Assembly (NCBI GenBank): GCA_014860355.1
Contig: JACZJV010000105.1
Location: 1-64,000, forward strand
Direction: 5' to 3'
From: Burkholderiales bacterium
GTDB taxonomy: Bacteria; Pseudomonadota; Gammaproteobacteria; Burkholderiales; SG8-39
Length of the DNA: 64,000 nucleotides
Shown here: piece by piece, positions 46,721 to 55,265 of the stretch
Layout of the letters: every line of letters begins with the position of its first letter
Position numbering within the stretch: position 1 is the first letter of the stretch
Made by a program: the position numbers and the translations under genes
The notes under the pieces: model-generated
Seen by the model: only the letters and a program-made list of their open reading frames with translations
Database searches by the model: none
Told to the model about the DNA's origin: nothing

Positions 46721-48454
46721 ATGGCCAAGAAAGCAACCAAGAAACTTCGCAGTCAGAGCTGGTTCGGCCGCGAGGATATCTACGGCTTCATCTACCGCTC
46801 CTGGGTGAAAAACCGCGGCGTGCCGCACGACCAGTTCGACGGCCGGCCGGTGATCGGCATCTGCAACACCTGGTCCGAACTCACGCCCTGCAACACGCAT
46901 TTCCGCATCATCGCCGAGCACGTGCGCCATGGCATCCTCGAAGCGGGCGGGTTTCCGCTGGAATTCCCGGTGATGTCCCTGGGCGAAACGCTGATGCGGC
47001 CGACCGCGATGATGTATCGCAACCTGGCGTCGATGGACGTGGAGGAATCGATCCGCGCCAATCCGCTGGACGGCGTGGTCCTGCTGGTGGGCTGCGACAA
47101 GACCACACCCTCGCTGCTGATGGGTACGGCGAGCGTGGACATTCCCGCAATCGCCGTCTCCGGCGGTCCCATGCTCTCTGGCAAGTACCGCGGCACCGAC
47201 ATCGGCTCGGGCACCAACACCTGGTCCATGTCCGAGGACGTGCGCGCCGGCAAGATGACAGTGGACGAATTCCACGAGGCCGAGTCCTGCATGCACCGCT
47301 CGCACGGCAGCTGCATGACCATGGGCACCGCCTCCACCATGGCCTGCATGGTCGAATCCCTGGGCATGGGCATGCCCGGCAACGCCGCGATTCCGGCAGT
47401 GGACGCACGGCGCAATGTGCTCGCGCGCATGGCCGGGCGGCGCATCGTCGACATGGTCAGGGAAGACCTGAGGATTTCCAAGATCCTCAAGCGCGAGGCA
47501 TTCGAGAACGCGATACGCGCGAACGCGGCCATCGGCGGCTCGACCAACGCCGTGATCCACCTGATCGCGCTGGCGGGCCGGGTGGGCGTCAAGCTCGACC
47601 TGGAAGACTGGGACCGCCTCGGGCGCGGGGTGCATACCATGCTCAACCTGATGCCCTCGGGCAAGTACCTGATGGAGGATTTCTACTATGCAGGGGGCCT
47701 GCCGGCGGTGCTGCGCACGCTGGGCGAACAGGGTCTGCTCAACAAGAAGGCGCTCACGGTCAACGGCAGCACCATCTGGGACAACAACAGGAAGGCGGAG
47801 TGTTTCAACCGCGACGTGATCACGCCTTTCGCCAAACCGTTCAAGAAGAACGCCGGCATCGCCGTGCTGCGCGGCAACCTCTGCCCCGACGGCGCCATCA
47901 TCAAGCCCTCGGCGGCCAGCCCCAAGCTGATGAAGCACCGCGGCCGCGCGGTGGTGTTCGAGGACATAGCCGAATTCCACCGCCGCATCGACGACCCCAA
48001 GCTCGACATCGACGAGAATTGCGTCATGGTGCTGAAAAACTGCGGACCCAAGGGCTACCCGTGCATGGCCGAGGTCGGCAACATGCCGCTGCCGCCCAAG
48101 GTGCTGAAAAAGGGCATCACCGACATGGTGCGCATTTCCGATGCGCGCATGAGCGGCACCGCCTACGGCACGGTCGTGCTGCATATCGCCCCGGAGGCGG
48201 CCGCGGGCGGCAACCTTGCACTGGTCCAGAACGGCGACATGATAGAGCTGGACGTGGCCAAACGCCGGCTGCACCTGGACGTGGCGGAAGATGAACTCGC
48301 GCGCCGGCGCAAGAAGTGGAAGTCGCCCGCACTGCCGATGAGCCGCGGCTACACCAGGCTGTACGTCGAGCACGTGCTGCAGGCGAATCAGGGTGCGGAT
48401 CTCGATTTCCTCGTCGGCTCGAGCGGCGCCAAACCGCCCAAAGACAACCACTAG
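46721..48454 (+). CDS. IlvD/Edd-family sugar-acid dehydratase (L-arabinonate dehydratase-like)
   Basis: Fe-S dependent dehydration of a sugar acid to a 2-keto-3-deoxy acid. 577 residues, the length of pentonate/hexonate dehydratases. Cluster cysteines and motifs: GICNTWSELTPCN, LLVGCDKTTPSLLMG, the third Cys in HRSHGSCMTMGTASTM, NAAIGGSTNAVIHL, and the C-terminal MVRISDARMSGTAYGTVVLHIAPE. Context (SDR, FAH hydrolase, ABC/TRAP transport) supports a sugar acid rather than branched-chain amino acid synthesis. Confidence 0.9.
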   Translation: MAKKATKKLRSQSWFGREDIYGFIYRSWVKNRGVPHDQFDGRPVIGICNTWSELTPCNTHFRIIAEHVRHGILEAGGFPLEFPVMSLGETLMRPTAMMYRNLASMDVEESIRANPLDGVVLLVGCDKTTPSLLMGTASVDIPAIAVSGGPMLSGKYRGTDIGSGTNTWSMSEDVRAGKMTVDEFHEAESCMHRSHGSCMTMGTASTMACMVESLGMGMPGNAAIPAVDARRNVLARMAGRRIVDMVREDLRISKILKREAFENAIRANAAIGGSTNAVIHLIALAGRVGVKLDLEDWDRLGRGVHTMLNLMPSGKYLMEDFYYAGGLPAVLRTLGEQGLLNKKALTVNGSTIWDNNRKAECFNRDVITPFAKPFKKNAGIAVLRGNLCPDGAIIKPSAASPKLMKHRGRAVVFEDIAEFHRRIDDPKLDIDENCVMVLKNCGPKGYPCMAEVGNMPLPPKVLKKGITDMVRISDARMSGTAYGTVVLHIAPEAAAGGNLALVQNGDMIELDVAKRRLHLDVAEDELARRRKKWKSPALPMSRGYTRLYVEHVLQANQGADLDFLVGSSGAKPPKDNH

Positions 48455-49039
48455 ATGGCGACGCACGTCCCTGACCTCGCCGACCAGTCCGAGCATGTGC
48501 TCGGCGCAGACGGCGAGTTTCACGTCACCGACGAGCCGATCGACCTGTCGCACCACCGCTTCGAGGACTGGATCGCCTTTGCTTTCTTCTGGGTGCTGGC
48601 GGCCACCGTGTTCTACCAGTTCTTCACCCGCTACGCGCTCAACGACTCGGCGTCCTGGACCGAGGAAATCGCGCGCTACCTGCTGATCTGCACGGTGTTC
48701 GTGGGCGCGGCCATGTCGGTGCGCAGGAACACCCATATCCACGTCGACATTTTCTACCGCTTCATGCCGGCGAAGTTGGGCCGCGCGATTTCCACGATGG
48801 TGGACCTCGCGCGCATCGTGTTCTTCGGCTATATGGTGTACCTCACCTATGCGCTGATGGGCAAGATCGGCAGGCAGCAGATGTCCATCATCGACTGGCC
48901 CATAGGCCTCGTTTACGCCGTGGTGCTGTTCGGGTTTGCATTGATGACGTTTCGCGCCCTCACTACGGCGGCCAAGCACCGGCGCCAGGGTTTCAGCGTG
49001 CTCGAGCGCCCGGAAATCGCCGGGAGCGAGGAGGCATGA
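48455..49039 (+). CDS. TRAP transporter small permease (DctQ-type)
   Basis: Small membrane subunit of a tripartite ATP-independent periplasmic transporter, 194 residues with four helices. FFTRYALNDSASWTEEIARYLLICTVFVGAAMSVRRNTHI is the DctQ signature, followed by VDIFY. It starts immediately after the dehydratase stop and overlaps the large permease by four bases. No periplasmic DctP protein is encoded nearby. Confidence 0.92.
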   Translation: MATHVPDLADQSEHVLGADGEFHVTDEPIDLSHHRFEDWIAFAFFWVLAATVFYQFFTRYALNDSASWTEEIARYLLICTVFVGAAMSVRRNTHIHVDIFYRFMPAKLGRAISTMVDLARIVFFGYMVYLTYALMGKIGRQQMSIIDWPIGLVYAVVLFGFALMTFRALTTAAKHRRQGFSVLERPEIAGSEEA

Positions 49040-50439
49040 CCGCCGCGCTGCTGATTGCCTTTCTGGTCCTGATGGTGAGCGGGGTACCGGTGGCGCTCGC
49101 CATGGCCGGCGCGTCGCTCCTGTATGTCATGCTCTCGGGCACCGTGCCCGATTACGTCGTGATCCACCGCATGGTGAACGGCATAGACAGCTTTCCGCTG
49201 CTGGCAGTGCCGTTTTTCATCATGGCCGGCAACCTGATGAACTCCGCCGGCATCACCAACCGCATCTACAACTTCGCCCTGGCGCTGGTCGGCTGGATGA
49301 AAGGCGGCCTGGGCCATGTCAACATCGTCGGTTCGGTGATATTCGCCGGCATGTCGGGCACCGCCATCGCCGATGCGGCCGGACTGGGCACGATCGAGAT
49401 CAAGGCGATGCAGGACCACGGCTATCCGACCGAATTCGCGGTCGGCGTGACCGCGGCCTCGGCCACCCTGGGGCCGATCATTCCGCCCTCGCTGCCCTTC
49501 GTCATCTACGCCATGTTCGCCAACGTGTCGATCGGGCAGCTGTTCCTGGCCGGGATCATCCCGGGCGTGGTGATGTCGGTGCTGATGATGCTCACCGTCG
49601 CCTACTACGCGCGCAAGAACAAATGGGGGCGCGACGCCGCCTTCGCCTGGTCCAGGATCGGCAAGGCGCTGCTGGAGCTCGCGGTCGTGGTCGGCTATCC
49701 CACCGCCATCTGGTCGGCGACCGAACTCGGCAGCGAGCCCGCGCCGACTTTCTTCGTGTCGATGCTGCTGCTGCTCCTGGCCGATCGCTTCCTGCGCTTC
49801 AATGCGGTACTGCCGATCATGACCCCGGTGCTACTGATCGGGGGCATGACCACCGGCATATTCACCGCCACCGAAGGCGCCATCGCCGCCTGCGTCTGGG
49901 CGATGTTTCTCGGCCTCATCTGGTATCGCACGCTCAGCTGGAAAATGCTGGTCAAGGTTTCGATGGATACCGTGGAAACCACGGCGACCGTGCTGCTGAT
50001 CGTCGCCGCCGCCTCGATTTTCGGCTGGCTGCTGACTGTCACCCGGGTCACCGACGCCGTTGCGGCGGCGGTGCTCGCCTATACCCACAACCCGGCGATG
50101 TTCCTGCTGCTGGCGAACCTGCTGATGCTGTTCGTGGGCTGCTTTCTGGAGCCGACTGCCGCCATCACCATTCTGGTGCCCATCCTGCTGCCGATCTGCA
50201 TGCAGCTCGGCATAGACCCGGTGCACTTCGGCCTGGTGATGGTGCTCAATCTGATGATAGGCCTGCTGCATCCGCCCATGGGCATGGTGCTGTTCGTGCT
50301 CGCACGCGTGTCCAGGCTTTCGCTGGAGCGAACGACCATTGCCATCCTGCCCTGGCTGGTGCCGCTGCTGGGTAGCCTGATCCTGATCACCTACGTACCC
50401 GAAATCGCACTGTGGCTGCCGAAGAAGTTTTTTCCCTAA
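49036..50439 (+). CDS. TRAP transporter large permease (DctM-type)
   Basis: Transport subunit of the TRAP system, 467 residues, about 12 helices. Visible: FPLLAVPFFIMAGNLMNSAG, GGLGHVNIVGSVIFAGMSGTAIADAAGLGTIEI, ASATLGPIIPPSLPFVIYA and PTAAITILVPILLPICMQLGIDPVHFGLVMVLNLMIGLLHPPMG, all family hallmarks. Normally imports an organic or sugar acid with Na+; needs a binding protein that is absent from this window. Confidence 0.94.
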   Translation: MTAALLIAFLVLMVSGVPVALAMAGASLLYVMLSGTVPDYVVIHRMVNGIDSFPLLAVPFFIMAGNLMNSAGITNRIYNFALALVGWMKGGLGHVNIVGSVIFAGMSGTAIADAAGLGTIEIKAMQDHGYPTEFAVGVTAASATLGPIIPPSLPFVIYAMFANVSIGQLFLAGIIPGVVMSVLMMLTVAYYARKNKWGRDAAFAWSRIGKALLELAVVVGYPTAIWSATELGSEPAPTFFVSMLLLLLADRFLRFNAVLPIMTPVLLIGGMTTGIFTATEGAIAACVWAMFLGLIWYRTLSWKMLVKVSMDTVETTATVLLIVAAASIFGWLLTVTRVTDAVAAAVLAYTHNPAMFLLLANLLMLFVGCFLEPTAAITILVPILLPICMQLGIDPVHFGLVMVLNLMIGLLHPPMGMVLFVLARVSRLSLERTTIAILPWLVPLLGSLILITYVPEIALWLPKKFFP

Positions 50440-50483
50440 TTGCGCCTTCTGAAGAAATACGGCGCGGGGGGGGGGTTATACAA

Positions 50484-50667
50484 GATCGGCGCTAGTGCGC
50501 GGATGCGCTTTTCATCCGCGCACTAGCGCCGATCCGCGCGGACGGGCCGCCGTCCGCGCAAGCCCGGTCACCGCAGTTCGATGCGCGTGCCAGGGTCCGG
50601 GGACCTCGACGCGCGGCTATTGCGCGCTGGGCACGCCTACCGTGGTTTTGGCACGGATGAAAAGCGC
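50484..50667. repeat. Hairpin repeat, copy C (inverted, plus orphan arm)
   Basis: Relative to copies A and B this copy is inverted. Hairpin 2 (50484-50534) has a perfect 22-bp stem GATCGGCGCTAGTGCGCGGATG with loop CGCTTTT. Hairpin 1 (50536-50559) is GCGCGGACG with CGTCCGCGC. Between 50635 and 50667 one arm of a hairpin-3-like unit occurs (on the minus strand CTTTTCATCCG...CCACGGTAGGCG) with no matching second arm. The rest of the 50440-50747 spacer has a run of ten G and no gene. Confidence 0.82.
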
Positions 50668-50747
50668 TGCTCCGCCGCGACCGCGGGCATGATCGCACAA
50701 GAGTAGAATCGCTGTTCCTTAGCAATCCGAACCACAGAGGTAGCACC

Positions 50748-52271
50748 ATGCTGCAAGCCGCCGATCTGACCATACGCCTCAACCCCGCCGACGACGTGGT
50801 CATCGCCCGCGTCGAAATTGCCGAAGGCACGGCGCTGCTCAAGGAGAACAATGTCCGCGTTGCCGCGCGCGTGCCTGCCGGGCACAAGATCGCCGTGCGT
50901 GAAATCAGGACCGGCAGCCCGGTGCGCCGCTACAACCAGATCATCGGCTTCGCCACGCGCGACATCGGCGCGGGCGAGCACGTGCATGTGCACAACATCG
51001 AAATGGGCAGCTTCGATCGCGATTACGCGTTTTGCGCCGAGGCCAAAGCCACCGAATTCGTGGCGCAGCCGGCGACTTTCCAGGGCATAGTGCGGCCCGA
51101 TGGGCGCGTGGCCACGCGCAACTACATCGGCATCCTCACCAGCGTCAACTGCTCGGCCACGGTGGCGCGCATGATCGCGCGCCATTTCGAAAACCGCCTG
51201 GACGCCTGGCCCAATGTGGACGGCGTGGTCGCGCTCACGCACAAGAGCGGCTGCGGCATGGCCTCCGAAGGCGAGCCCATGGACGTGCTGCGCCGGACCA
51301 TGGCCGGCTATGCGCGCCACCCCAATTTCTTCGCGGTGCAGGTCGTGGGCCTGGGCTGCGAGGCGAACCAGATCGCGGGCCTGCTCGCCGCGCAGCAGCT
51401 CAGGCGCAGCGACAAGCTGGCTGCCTACACCATCCAGGAAAAAGGCGGCACCATGAAGGCGGTGCGCGAAGGCATCGCGCGCATCGAGGCGGTCCTGCCC
51501 GAAGCCAACCGCGTCAAGCGCGAAACCGTGCCGGCGAGCCATCTGCTGCTGGCGCTGCAGTGCGGCGGCTCGGACGGCTACTCCGGCATATCCGCCAACC
51601 CGGTGCTGGGCGCCGCCGTGGACCTGCTGGTGCGCCACGGCGGCGGCGCGATCCTCTCGGAAACGCCGGAGATCTACGGCGCCGAGCACTTGCTCACGCG
51701 CCGCGCGCTCACGCGCGAAGTGGGCGAGAAGCTGATCCGCCGCATCAAGTGGTGGGAAGACTACACGGCGCGCAACGGCAACGAAATGAACAACAACCCC
51801 TCGCCCGGCAACAAGGCCGGCGGCCTCACCACCATACTGGAGAAGTCCCTGGGCGCCGTGGCCAAGGGCGGCACCACCAATCTGGTCGATGTGTACGAAT
51901 ACGCGGAGGCGGTCACGGCCAAGGGCTTCGTCTACATGGACACGCCCGGCTACGACCCGGTGTCGGCGACCGGCCAGATCGCCGGCGGCGCCAATCTCGT
52001 CTGCTTCACCACCGGCCGCGGTTCGGCCTATGGCTGCAAGCCCGCTCCCTCGCTCAAGCTCGCCACCAATACGCGCCTGTTCGAGCACCAGGAAGAGGAC
52101 ATGGACATGAACTGCGGCACCATCGTCGACGGCAAGGAAAGCATAGCCGAGGCCGCGCAGAGGCTGTTCGATCTGATCCTCGATACCGCGTCGGGCGCCA
52201 GGACCAAGAGCGAGGCCTTCGGCTATGGCGAGGACGAATTCGCACCCTGGGTCCTGGGTGCGACCATGTAA
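50748..52271 (+). CDS. UxaA-family altronate/galactarate-type dehydratase
   Basis: Full-length two-domain enzyme, 507 residues: N-terminal SAF domain with VPAGHKIAVREI and the HVHVHNIEMG motif, and C-terminal UxaA domain with GIVRPDGRVATRNYIGIL, THKSGCGM, VGLGCEANQIAGL, LQCGGSDGYSGISANP, NNNPSPGNKAGGLTTILEKS and FTTGRGSAYGCKPAPS. Dehydrates altronate, galactarate or a related sugar acid to a 2-keto-3-deoxy acid. Downstream of the TRAP genes after the repeat-bearing spacer, so likely part of the same sugar-acid theme but with its own promoter. Confidence 0.9.
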   Translation: MLQAADLTIRLNPADDVVIARVEIAEGTALLKENNVRVAARVPAGHKIAVREIRTGSPVRRYNQIIGFATRDIGAGEHVHVHNIEMGSFDRDYAFCAEAKATEFVAQPATFQGIVRPDGRVATRNYIGILTSVNCSATVARMIARHFENRLDAWPNVDGVVALTHKSGCGMASEGEPMDVLRRTMAGYARHPNFFAVQVVGLGCEANQIAGLLAAQQLRRSDKLAAYTIQEKGGTMKAVREGIARIEAVLPEANRVKRETVPASHLLLALQCGGSDGYSGISANPVLGAAVDLLVRHGGGAILSETPEIYGAEHLLTRRALTREVGEKLIRRIKWWEDYTARNGNEMNNNPSPGNKAGGLTTILEKSLGAVAKGGTTNLVDVYEYAEAVTAKGFVYMDTPGYDPVSATGQIAGGANLVCFTTGRGSAYGCKPAPSLKLATNTRLFEHQEEDMDMNCGTIVDGKESIAEAAQRLFDLILDTASGARTKSEAFGYGEDEFAPWVLGATM

Positions 52272-52322
52272 GGCGCGCCATCGGGCGTCCGTGCGAAAAA
52301 TCGCCCGCGCAAGGAACCAGGC

Positions 52323-52781
52323 ATGAGCACAGAAACAAAGAAAGACGTCTTCTACAGCGACATGCTGGTTCGCTTCTCCCATTGCGATCCGGCCGGCATC
52401 ATTTTCTATCCGCACTATTTCGTGATGTTCAACGGGCTGGTGGAAGACTGGTTCAACCACGCGCTGGAAGTCAACTACGCGGACTTCATCACCACGCGGC
52501 GGCTGGGACTGCCCATGGTCAATATCAAATGCGATTTCATCGCGCCCTCCAAGATCGGCGAGGTCATCACGCTGACGCTGAAGCTCGAGCGCATAGGCAG
52601 GAGTTCGATCACCCTGGCGACAGGCGCGTCCCTGGACCAGCAGACCCGGATCACGGCGCAGCTCACCTTGTGCGTGTTCTCATTCGAGACCAAACGCGCC
52701 GTGCCCATTCCCGACGATCTGCGCGAACGCCTCACCGATTTCCAGCAGGGAAAACTGGACCATCCCTGGAGGCAGGCCTAG
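52323..52781 (+). CDS. Hotdog-fold acyl-CoA thioesterase (4-hydroxybenzoyl-CoA thioesterase/YbgC-like)
   Basis: Hydrolyses an acyl- or aroyl-CoA thioester. 152 residues; VRFSHCDPAGIIFYPHYFVMFN contains the D-P-A-G-I-xF-Y-x-x-Y motif of the 4HBT family, with the catalytic Asp at about 22, followed by MVNIKCDFIAPSKIGEVITLTL. Starts 51 bp after the dehydratase; convergent with the ABC-2 permease gene. Confidence 0.9.
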   Translation: MSTETKKDVFYSDMLVRFSHCDPAGIIFYPHYFVMFNGLVEDWFNHALEVNYADFITTRRLGLPMVNIKCDFIAPSKIGEVITLTLKLERIGRSSITLATGASLDQQTRITAQLTLCVFSFETKRAVPIPDDLRERLTDFQQGKLDHPWRQA

Positions 52782-52785
52782 GGGG

Positions 52786-53583
52786 TTATTCCCCCATCTG
52801 CAACAGGGCGCCGCGCTGGCGCGCACCGCGAAAGGCGGCGTAAAAAATGCCGGCGCCCAAGGCCACGTACACTGCGTTCAGCGCGACTGCGCCGAACAGC
52901 AGGTCCCATTTGAACCTGCCTTCGAGCAGCACGCCGCGCATGCCCTCGAACACATAGCTGGTCGGCAGGCAGCGCGCCACGTTCTGCAGCCAGCCCGGCA
53001 GCACGCTGACCGGATAATAGATGCCCGAAATCGGGGCGATGATGAATATGACCCCCCATGCGAGGTTTTCCGCGGCCAGGCCGTAACGCATCACCAACGC
53101 GGCCACCATCAGGCCGACGGCCCAGCCGGTGACCAGCAGGTTGGCAAAATACGCCACCAGCGGCAGTCCCAGATCGAAAATCGACGCCGCGTACAGCGCG
53201 ATTGCCAGGCCCACCGCGACACCGACGCCGACGCAGGTGCGCAGGAAACTCACCGCCACCATCGACGCGATCAACTCCACAGGCCTGAGCGGACTGACGA
53301 ACAGGTGGCCGAGGTTGCGCGAGTACAACTCCTCGAGAAAGGCCAGCGCGAACGCGAGTTGGCCGCGGAACAGCACCTCCCACAGCAGCAGGCCGGTTAC
53401 CAGCAATGCCGGCACCTGGGCCACCACCGAGGAGTTGCCGGCGAAGAATTTGGCGACGAAGCCCCAGAGCACCATGTTCATGGTCGGCCAGTAGGCGGTT
53501 TCGAGCACGCGCACCCAGGACCTGCGCCACAGATAGACGTGGCGCAGCACCATGCCGTAGATCCTCTGCAGCGAGCCGCTCAT
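52786..53583 (-). CDS. ABC-2 type transporter permease
   Basis: Membrane component of an ABC exporter, 265 residues, six predicted helices. NLGHLFVSPLRPVELIASM and IAPISGIYYPVSVLPGWLQ are typical ABC-2 features near the conserved loop and last helices. Its ATG overlaps the stop of the ATPase gene (ATGA), so the two form a single exporter unit. Substrate (drug, lipid, polysaccharide) not deducible. Confidence 0.9.
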   Translation of the reverse strand: MSGSLQRIYGMVLRHVYLWRRSWVRVLETAYWPTMNMVLWGFVAKFFAGNSSVVAQVPALLVTGLLLWEVLFRGQLAFALAFLEELYSRNLGHLFVSPLRPVELIASMVAVSFLRTCVGVGVAVGLAIALYAASIFDLGLPLVAYFANLLVTGWAVGLMVAALVMRYGLAAENLAWGVIFIIAPISGIYYPVSVLPGWLQNVARCLPTSYVFEGMRGVLLEGRFKWDLLFGAVALNAVYVALGAGIFYAAFRGARQRGALLQMGE

Positions 53584-54350
53584 CGCGGCGCCGCGCCTGC
53601 CGCCAATACGGCTTTCCCGGGCCCGGCGCGCGCCACGTCGAGGAACACTTCTTCCATGCTGCTGCGGCCGTAGCGCGCGATCAGCTGCCGCGGCGAACCC
53701 CGGTCGACGATGGCGCCGGCTTTCATCATCAGCACCTGGTGGCAGATGCGCTCGACTTCGACCATGTTGTGCGAAGCGAGGAACAGCGTGGCCCCGGACT
53801 GCTTCTGGTAGTCGAGCAGGTGGGTGCGGATGCGGTCGGATATATCGGGATCGAGCGAAGCGGTGGGCTCGTCCAGCAGCAGCACTTCGGGCCGGTTCAG
53901 CAATGCTTTCGCCACCGACACGCGCGTGCGCTGGCCGGCCGAAAGCGTGCCGTAATAGCGATCGAGCAGCGCGGCGAATTCGAATTGTTCGGCGAGCTCG
54001 GCGATGCGCCGGCGGATTTGCTTCAGGCCGTAGAGGTGGGAAAAAACGACCAGGTTTTCCCGCACCGTGAGCTTTTTCGGCAGATCGACATAGGGGGAAG
54101 TGAAATTCATGCGCGGCAATACGCGGTAGCGCGAGCGCACCATGTCCTCGCCCAGCACGCGCACGCTGCCGGAGCTGGGCAGCAGGACGCCGAGCAGAAT
54201 CGCGAGCGTCGTGGTCTTGCCGGCGCCGTTCCCGCCCAACAGTGCGCAGGTGCTGCCGTGTTCGACGTGAAAGCTCAGGCCGTCCAAAGCCTGCACGGCG
54301 CCGTAGCGCTTGACCAGGTTGTCGACCGCAATGGCGGGGTTCAAGCGCAT
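53580..54350 (-). CDS. ABC-2 type exporter ATP-binding protein
   Basis: 256-residue ATPase of the CcmA/NodI class: Walker A GGNGAGKTTTLAIL near 39-52, Q-loop RMNFTSPYVDL, signature LSAGQRTRVSVAKALL (LSxGQ), Walker B VLLLDEPTASLDPD and switch LASHNMVEV. Divergent from rsmE with 65 bp between; overlaps the permease gene. Confidence 0.92.
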   Translation of the reverse strand: MRLNPAIAVDNLVKRYGAVQALDGLSFHVEHGSTCALLGGNGAGKTTTLAILLGVLLPSSGSVRVLGEDMVRSRYRVLPRMNFTSPYVDLPKKLTVRENLVVFSHLYGLKQIRRRIAELAEQFEFAALLDRYYGTLSAGQRTRVSVAKALLNRPEVLLLDEPTASLDPDISDRIRTHLLDYQKQSGATLFLASHNMVEVERICHQVLMMKAGAIVDRGSPRQLIARYGRSSMEEVFLDVARAGPGKAVLAAGAAPR

Positions 54351-54415
54351 TCCCTGCGGTCTTGCGGGTTCAACATATGTCTGGGCGTGATGCGCACGGG
54401 TGTTAGAATTTTAGC

Positions 54416-55165
54416 ATGAAGCCGCTATCGACCCGGTTTGCGGGGACGCGCCTGTACTGCGATTTACCCCTTTCGCCGGGATCTGAAATCGCCCTGCCCG
54501 AATACGCGGCCCGCCACGCGGTGACGGTGTTGCGCCTGCAGGTTGGCGACACTGTTCACCTGTTCAACGGCGGCGGCGGGGAATACCGCGCGAGCCTGGT
54601 CGCCGTGAACAAACGCGAAGCCAGGGTGCGCCTGGCCGGGTTCCTTGCGGCGGAGCGCGAATCGCCCGTGGACATTACGCTGGCCCTGGGCATCTCGGCC
54701 GGCGAGCGCATGGACTACAGCCTGCAGAAGGCCACCGAACTCGGCGTAACTGCGATCCAGCCGCTCGCCACCGAGCGCAGCGTGGTCAAGCTCGCGGGCG
54801 AGCGCGCCGACAAACGGCTGCAGCACTGGCAGCACGTGGTCATCGCCGCCTGCGAGCAGTGCGGCCGCAACCGCGTGCCTGCGGTCGCGCCGGTGCAAAA
54901 GTTCTACGCCTACCTTGCGGCGCCGGATCGCAACAAGCGCCTGCTGCTGCTGTCGCCCGGGGCGAGCACCTCCCTGAAGCGGGTCGCGCCGGCGGCGTCC
55001 GCGGTGCTACTGATCGGCGCCGAAGGCGGCCTCGCGCCGGCCGAATACGAAGCTGCCCTGGCAGGCGGATTCGAGCCGGTCAGCCTCGGACCGCGCATAC
55101 TGCGCACCGAGACTGCGCCGGTGGCGGCGCTGGCAGTGCTGCAGGCTTTGTGGGGAGATCTCTGA
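54416..55165 (+). CDS. rsmE: 16S rRNA (uracil(1498)-N3)-methyltransferase RsmE
   Basis: Methylates U1498 in 16S rRNA (SPOUT fold with trefoil knot). 249 residues: an N-terminal PUA-like domain (HAVTVLRLQVGDTVHLFNGGGGEY) and knot motifs GISAGERMDYSLQKATELGVTAIQPLATERSV, LLIGAEGGLAPAEYE and SLGPRILRTETAPVAAL. The last two segments form the SAM-binding knot. Confidence 0.95.
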   Translation: MKPLSTRFAGTRLYCDLPLSPGSEIALPEYAARHAVTVLRLQVGDTVHLFNGGGGEYRASLVAVNKREARVRLAGFLAAERESPVDITLALGISAGERMDYSLQKATELGVTAIQPLATERSVVKLAGERADKRLQHWQHVVIAACEQCGRNRVPAVAPVQKFYAYLAAPDRNKRLLLLSPGASTSLKRVAPAASAVLLIGAEGGLAPAEYEAALAGGFEPVSLGPRILRTETAPVAALAVLQALWGDL

Positions 55166-55265
55166 TGCCGGCACCCGCGCGCTGCGGCGTCCAGCGGCAA
55201 GGCTCGCGCAGGCGGCGGTCGCGGACCATCCCGGCAGGCCGCAAACGCGAAGACTGGAGCAAACG

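Noticed and set aside
50466-50475. Run of ten G, with a similar run near 63790, as possible phase-variation tracts
   Set aside because: Both lie outside coding regions and away from recognisable promoter elements; they could equally be sequencing or assembly artefacts.
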